DNA from: Occallatibacter savannae
GTDB taxonomy: Bacteria; Acidobacteriota; Terriglobia; Terriglobales; Acidobacteriaceae
Reading direction: 5' to 3'
Length of the DNA: 64,000 nt
Assembly (NCBI RefSeq): GCF_003131205.1
Contig: NZ_QFFY01000004.1
Location: 186,001 to 250,000 of the forward strand
The position numbers and the translations under genes were made by a program. The notes beneath the pieces are model-generated. The model saw only the letters and a program-made list of their open reading frames with translations, searched no databases and had not been told where the DNA came from. This document shows, piece after piece, positions 61,582 through 64,000 of this stretch (the stretch's first letter is position 1; the number at the start of each line of letters is the position of its first letter).

Positions 61582-62885
61582 GCAAAGAACCGAATTCCAT
61601 AGGCAAGAGCGTGATGGAGCTGCCGGCGAATATCGTGCGCTCCGTCTTTCGCAATCCGCTGCCTTCGTCCGACCGCGGACGGGCAGCGACGAGCTTCACC
61701 AACTTCTTTCTGCACATTCAGCCCGTGCGCGTCAGCCGCCAGGCGCTGCGCCCCTCGTACACCATGGGCCTGGGGCTGATCAGCTTCTTTCTCTTCGTCA
61801 TCCTCACGGCGACCGGCGTTCTGCTGATGTTCTACTACGTGCCGTCGACAACGCAGGCCTACGAGCGCATGCTCGACTTGCGCAGCTCGGTTGCCTTCGG
61901 CGTGATCCTGCGCAACATGCATCGCTGGGCTGCACACGGCATGGTGGCTTGCGTGTTTCTGCACATGTGCCGTGTGTTCTTCACCGGCTCCTACAAGCCG
62001 CCGCGCGAATTCAACTGGGTGATCGGCGTCTGTCTCTTCGGTCTCACGCTACTCTCCAGCTTCACCGGATACCTGCTGCCCTGGGATCAGCTGGCGTTCT
62101 GGGCTATCACAGTTGGCACCTCCATCGCTGGATACGCTCCGTTCGTCGGCAAAGCAATCAAGTTCATCCTTCTTGGCGACGCCACAGTCGGACAGGAGGC
62201 GCTGCTTCGCTTCTACGTGCTGCACGTCGTCGTGCTGCCGCTGATTCTGACCATCTTCGTCGCTGTTCACTTCTGGCGCATTCGCAAAGACGGCGGGCTG
62301 GCGAAGCCGGAAGCGGAAGCTGCTCCAAAGCGCATCCCAGTCGAGGTCGAGATTCAGGAAGAGCCAGCTCCCGTGATGGCCACCGCATCCGCGGCGATCG
62401 TCGCCCCTGCGCGCCGGTTCACGATTCAGGGCTTGGTGCGCGGGCCGCTCGTCAAGGTCGGCAAGCTCGAGGAGGACACGGTTTTCAGCTGGCCCAACCT
62501 GCTCGTCGCCGAGCTCTTCGTTCTGCTGCTCACCATCGCCGGCGTGATGCTGGTCTCGTTCTTCTTCAATGCACCGCTTGAGCAGCCCGTCAACGTAATG
62601 CATCCGCCAAACCCTGCCAAAGCGCCCTGGTACTTTCTCGGACTGCAGGAGCAGGTCAGCTATTCGGCATTCTGGGGCGGCATCGGCGTCCCGGGCATTG
62701 AAGTTCTACTTCTTCTGTTGATCCCGTACATCGATCGCGGCAGAGAGGGCGTGGGCCGCTGGTTTGCACGGCAGCGCATCCTGGCGAACTCGGTCTTCCT
62801 GCTCTTCGTTCTCGTGAATATTTATTTGATTGTGATTGGCACGTTCTTCCGCGGCGCGAACTGGCAGTTCGTGTCTCCGTTCTGA
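61578..62885 (+). CDS. Cytochrome b subunit of a quinol-cytochrome c reductase
   Basis: This 435-residue integral membrane protein binds two b hemes and oxidises quinol. The four heme His are expected in [21 protein letters not shown], and [30 protein letters not shown]. After helix 4 a charged loop (about residues 235-285) joins a C-terminal part with the [14 protein letters not shown] motif (PxxW-type, corresponding to PEWY at the quinol-oxidation site). N- and C-terminal cytochrome b parts are joined in one chain. It lies between the Rieske gene (four-base overlap) and the multiheme cytochrome c gene (12 nt). Confidence 0.93.
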   Translation: MSKEPNSIGKSVMELPANIVRSVFRNPLPSSDRGRAATSFTNFFLHIQPVRVSRQALRPSYTMGLGLISFFLFVILTATGVLLMFYYVPSTTQAYERMLDLRSSVAFGVILRNMHRWAAHGMVACVFLHMCRVFFTGSYKPPREFNWVIGVCLFGLTLLSSFTGYLLPWDQLAFWAITVGTSIAGYAPFVGKAIKFILLGDATVGQEALLRFYVLHVVVLPLILTIFVAVHFWRIRKDGGLAKPEAEAAPKRIPVEVEIQEEPAPVMATASAAIVAPARRFTIQGLVRGPLVKVGKLEEDTVFSWPNLLVAELFVLLLTIAGVMLVSFFFNAPLEQPVNVMHPPNPAKAPWYFLGLQEQVSYSAFWGGIGVPGIEVLLLLLIPYIDRGREGVGRWFARQRILANSVFLLFVLVNIYLIVIGTFFRGANWQFVSPF

Positions 62886-62897
62886 GGAGATTGAGGT

Positions 62898-64000
62898 ATG
62901 CGACTGGCATTAGCCGTGGTGAGTCTCGTAGTGCTGGTGGGATCAGGCGCCCTGGTCTACAAGGAGACACAGGCAACTTGGCAAAATCACCAGAAGGCCT
63001 ATTTCGCGGAGGCGAAAGCGCAGGCGAAGACCGACGCCGAGCGCGCTTCGCTTGACGTGAAATCCCCCAAGATCGAGCAGACCATCGTTACCGGTTTCGG
63101 AGCTTCTCGTGTCGAGCGCTGCGAAAGCTGTCACATCGCATCAGACGATCCGCGTTTTGCGTCCGGCAAAGAACCGGTCAGGACTCATCCGTATTCAGCG
63201 GCGATGGGCGACGTCTACAAAGACGGACACTGGGAGCGCAAGCACAAGTTCTCCGAATTCGGCTGCACCTCCTGCCACGACGGCCAGGGCCGCGGCCTCA
63301 CCAAGGCGGACGCACACGGCGAGGATGAATACTGGCCGACGCCGATGCTCGGCTATACCGTGCAAGCCAACTGGAAGAGGGAGATCGCCGGGCACCTGCA
63401 TGGCGCGGACTTCATGCAGGCGAATTGCGCGCAGTGCCACAAGGAAAAGAACTTTGCGGGCACGGCGCTGGTCGCGCGCGGGCGCGAGCTTTTCTTCAAA
63501 GAAGGATGTTTCGGGTGTCACCGCATCCAGGGTGTGTCGTCGGGAACGATCGGGCCGGATCTGACTGAGGTAGGCAAAGAGCGCAAGCTCGACTATCTGT
63601 GGGGGCACATTGTCGATCCGCGTGCGTACACCCCCACTTCGGTCATGCCGCAGTTCAAGCTCAGCGACGATGACAAGAAGGCTCTCGTCATCTTCCTGAA
63701 GAGCCGTCGCGGAACCAGCCCGTCGGAATCTCCCGTCGAGCAATACGCGCGCGAAACCAGCACGGTCACGCCCGTGCCGGACAGCGTGGCGGAGGTCCAG
63801 ACCGCGATTACCGCGGCGAAGACATCGGTAGCGCGCGGAGAGCAGCTGATCAACGGTTACGCATGTCTCTCGTGCCACAAGCTTGACGATCACGATGGAG
63901 GCATCTCACCGGACCTCACACACGAGGGTCTATTGCGCGACCCGGCGTGGCTGATGGATCACTTCCGCAATCCGCGATCGCGCATCACGGACTCCAATAT
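62898..64000 (+). CDS. Multiheme cytochrome c of the bc-type complex (3' end missing)
   Basis: The frame is open from ATG 62898 (GAGGT just ahead) to the window end, giving at least 367 residues. A membrane anchor (residues 4-20) precedes five CxxCH heme sites: CESCH (75-79), CTSCH (123-127), CAQCH (177-181), CFGCH (204-208) and CLSCH (323-327). The last two sit in mono-heme cytochrome c domains with a conserved GPDLTEVG or SPDLTHEG segment after them. It probably carries electrons from the bc complex to a terminal oxidase. Further hemes may lie past the window end. Confidence 0.9.
   Translation, partial: MRLALAVVSLVVLVGSGALVYKETQATWQNHQKAYFAEAKAQAKTDAERASLDVKSPKIEQTIVTGFGASRVERCESCHIASDDPRFASGKEPVRTHPYSAAMGDVYKDGHWERKHKFSEFGCTSCHDGQGRGLTKADAHGEDEYWPTPMLGYTVQANWKREIAGHLHGADFMQANCAQCHKEKNFAGTALVARGRELFFKEGCFGCHRIQGVSSGTIGPDLTEVGKERKLDYLWGHIVDPRAYTPTSVMPQFKLSDDDKKALVIFLKSRRGTSPSESPVEQYARETSTVTPVPDSVAEVQTAITAAKTSVARGEQLINGYACLSCHKLDDHDGGISPDLTHEGLLRDPAWLMDHFRNPRSRITDSN

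Overview
The window is chromosomal DNA of about 60% GC, very probably from an acidobacterium of the Terriglobia (Acidobacteriaceae-like). The signs are an Oar-type TonB-dependent receptor with an N-terminal carboxypeptidase-like domain (17.0-20.5 kb), a secreted protein matching the acidobacterial VWFA-related family (46.8-48.7 kb), secreted proteins ending in TonB C-terminal domains, and a run of Tat-exported carbohydrate enzymes. There is no rRNA, CRISPR array, phage or insertion sequence. Assignments rest on reading motifs by eye; no database search was run.

Layout. 0-5.5 kb: end of a TM2/zinc-ribbon protein, a GT-C-like membrane protein, a TonB-C protein, a VWA protein, an unknown protein and a stand-alone LolD/MacB-type ATPase. 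5.5-5.8 kb: a clear promoter, then tRNA-Gly(GCC) and tRNA-Cys(GCA). 5.9-11.4 kb (minus strand): a heavy-metal RND efflux operon (adaptor, pump, outer-membrane channel). 12.3-26.6 kb: a glycan-use locus with GH31 and GH92 glycosidases, the TonB receptor, two TIM-barrel isomerase/epimerase-like proteins flanking a Gfo/Idh/MocA oxidoreductase (all three with Tat signals), glucuronate isomerase and a ROK regulator. 26.8-33.5 kb: an efflux operon with three HlyD-type adaptors, a MacB-type permease and a TolC channel, but no ATPase. 33.9-37.6 kb: two paralogous secreted beta proteins, a PapD-like chaperone and a small outer-membrane barrel, best read as an unusual chaperone/usher-like surface-fibre system.

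37.7-46.8 kb is mostly housekeeping: an ASCH-like protein, phosphoglucomutase/phosphomannomutase, a Dabb protein, a TonB-C protein, TrmJ-type RNA methyltransferase, SerB, a secreted creatininase-family protein and the methionine-salvage genes mtnB, mtnD and mtnC. 46.8-51.3 kb: the VWFA protein, a MarC membrane protein and a secreted subtilase whose tail is a hexapeptide repeat built on S-I-L-W-G. 52.0-58.7 kb: a membrane HD-GYP/GAF/GGDEF protein whose 3' end overlaps the first gene of a peptide-type ABC importer (two permeases, binding protein, one ATPase). 58.7-64 kb: htpG, then a respiratory operon with a CcoS-like protein, Rieske protein, cytochrome b and a multiheme cytochrome c that runs off the window.

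The main candidates for something undescribed are the fibre-like cassette at 33.9-37.6 kb, the exported oxidoreductase/isomerase set at 20.6-23.9 kb, the three-adaptor efflux operon without an ATPase, the translational coupling of c-di-GMP turnover to a peptide importer, and the S-I-L-W-G tail. Between genes there are also short 7- and 8-nt-period repeats, two related long palindromes, and a 10-bp-arm inverted repeat in the VWFA/marC divergent region.
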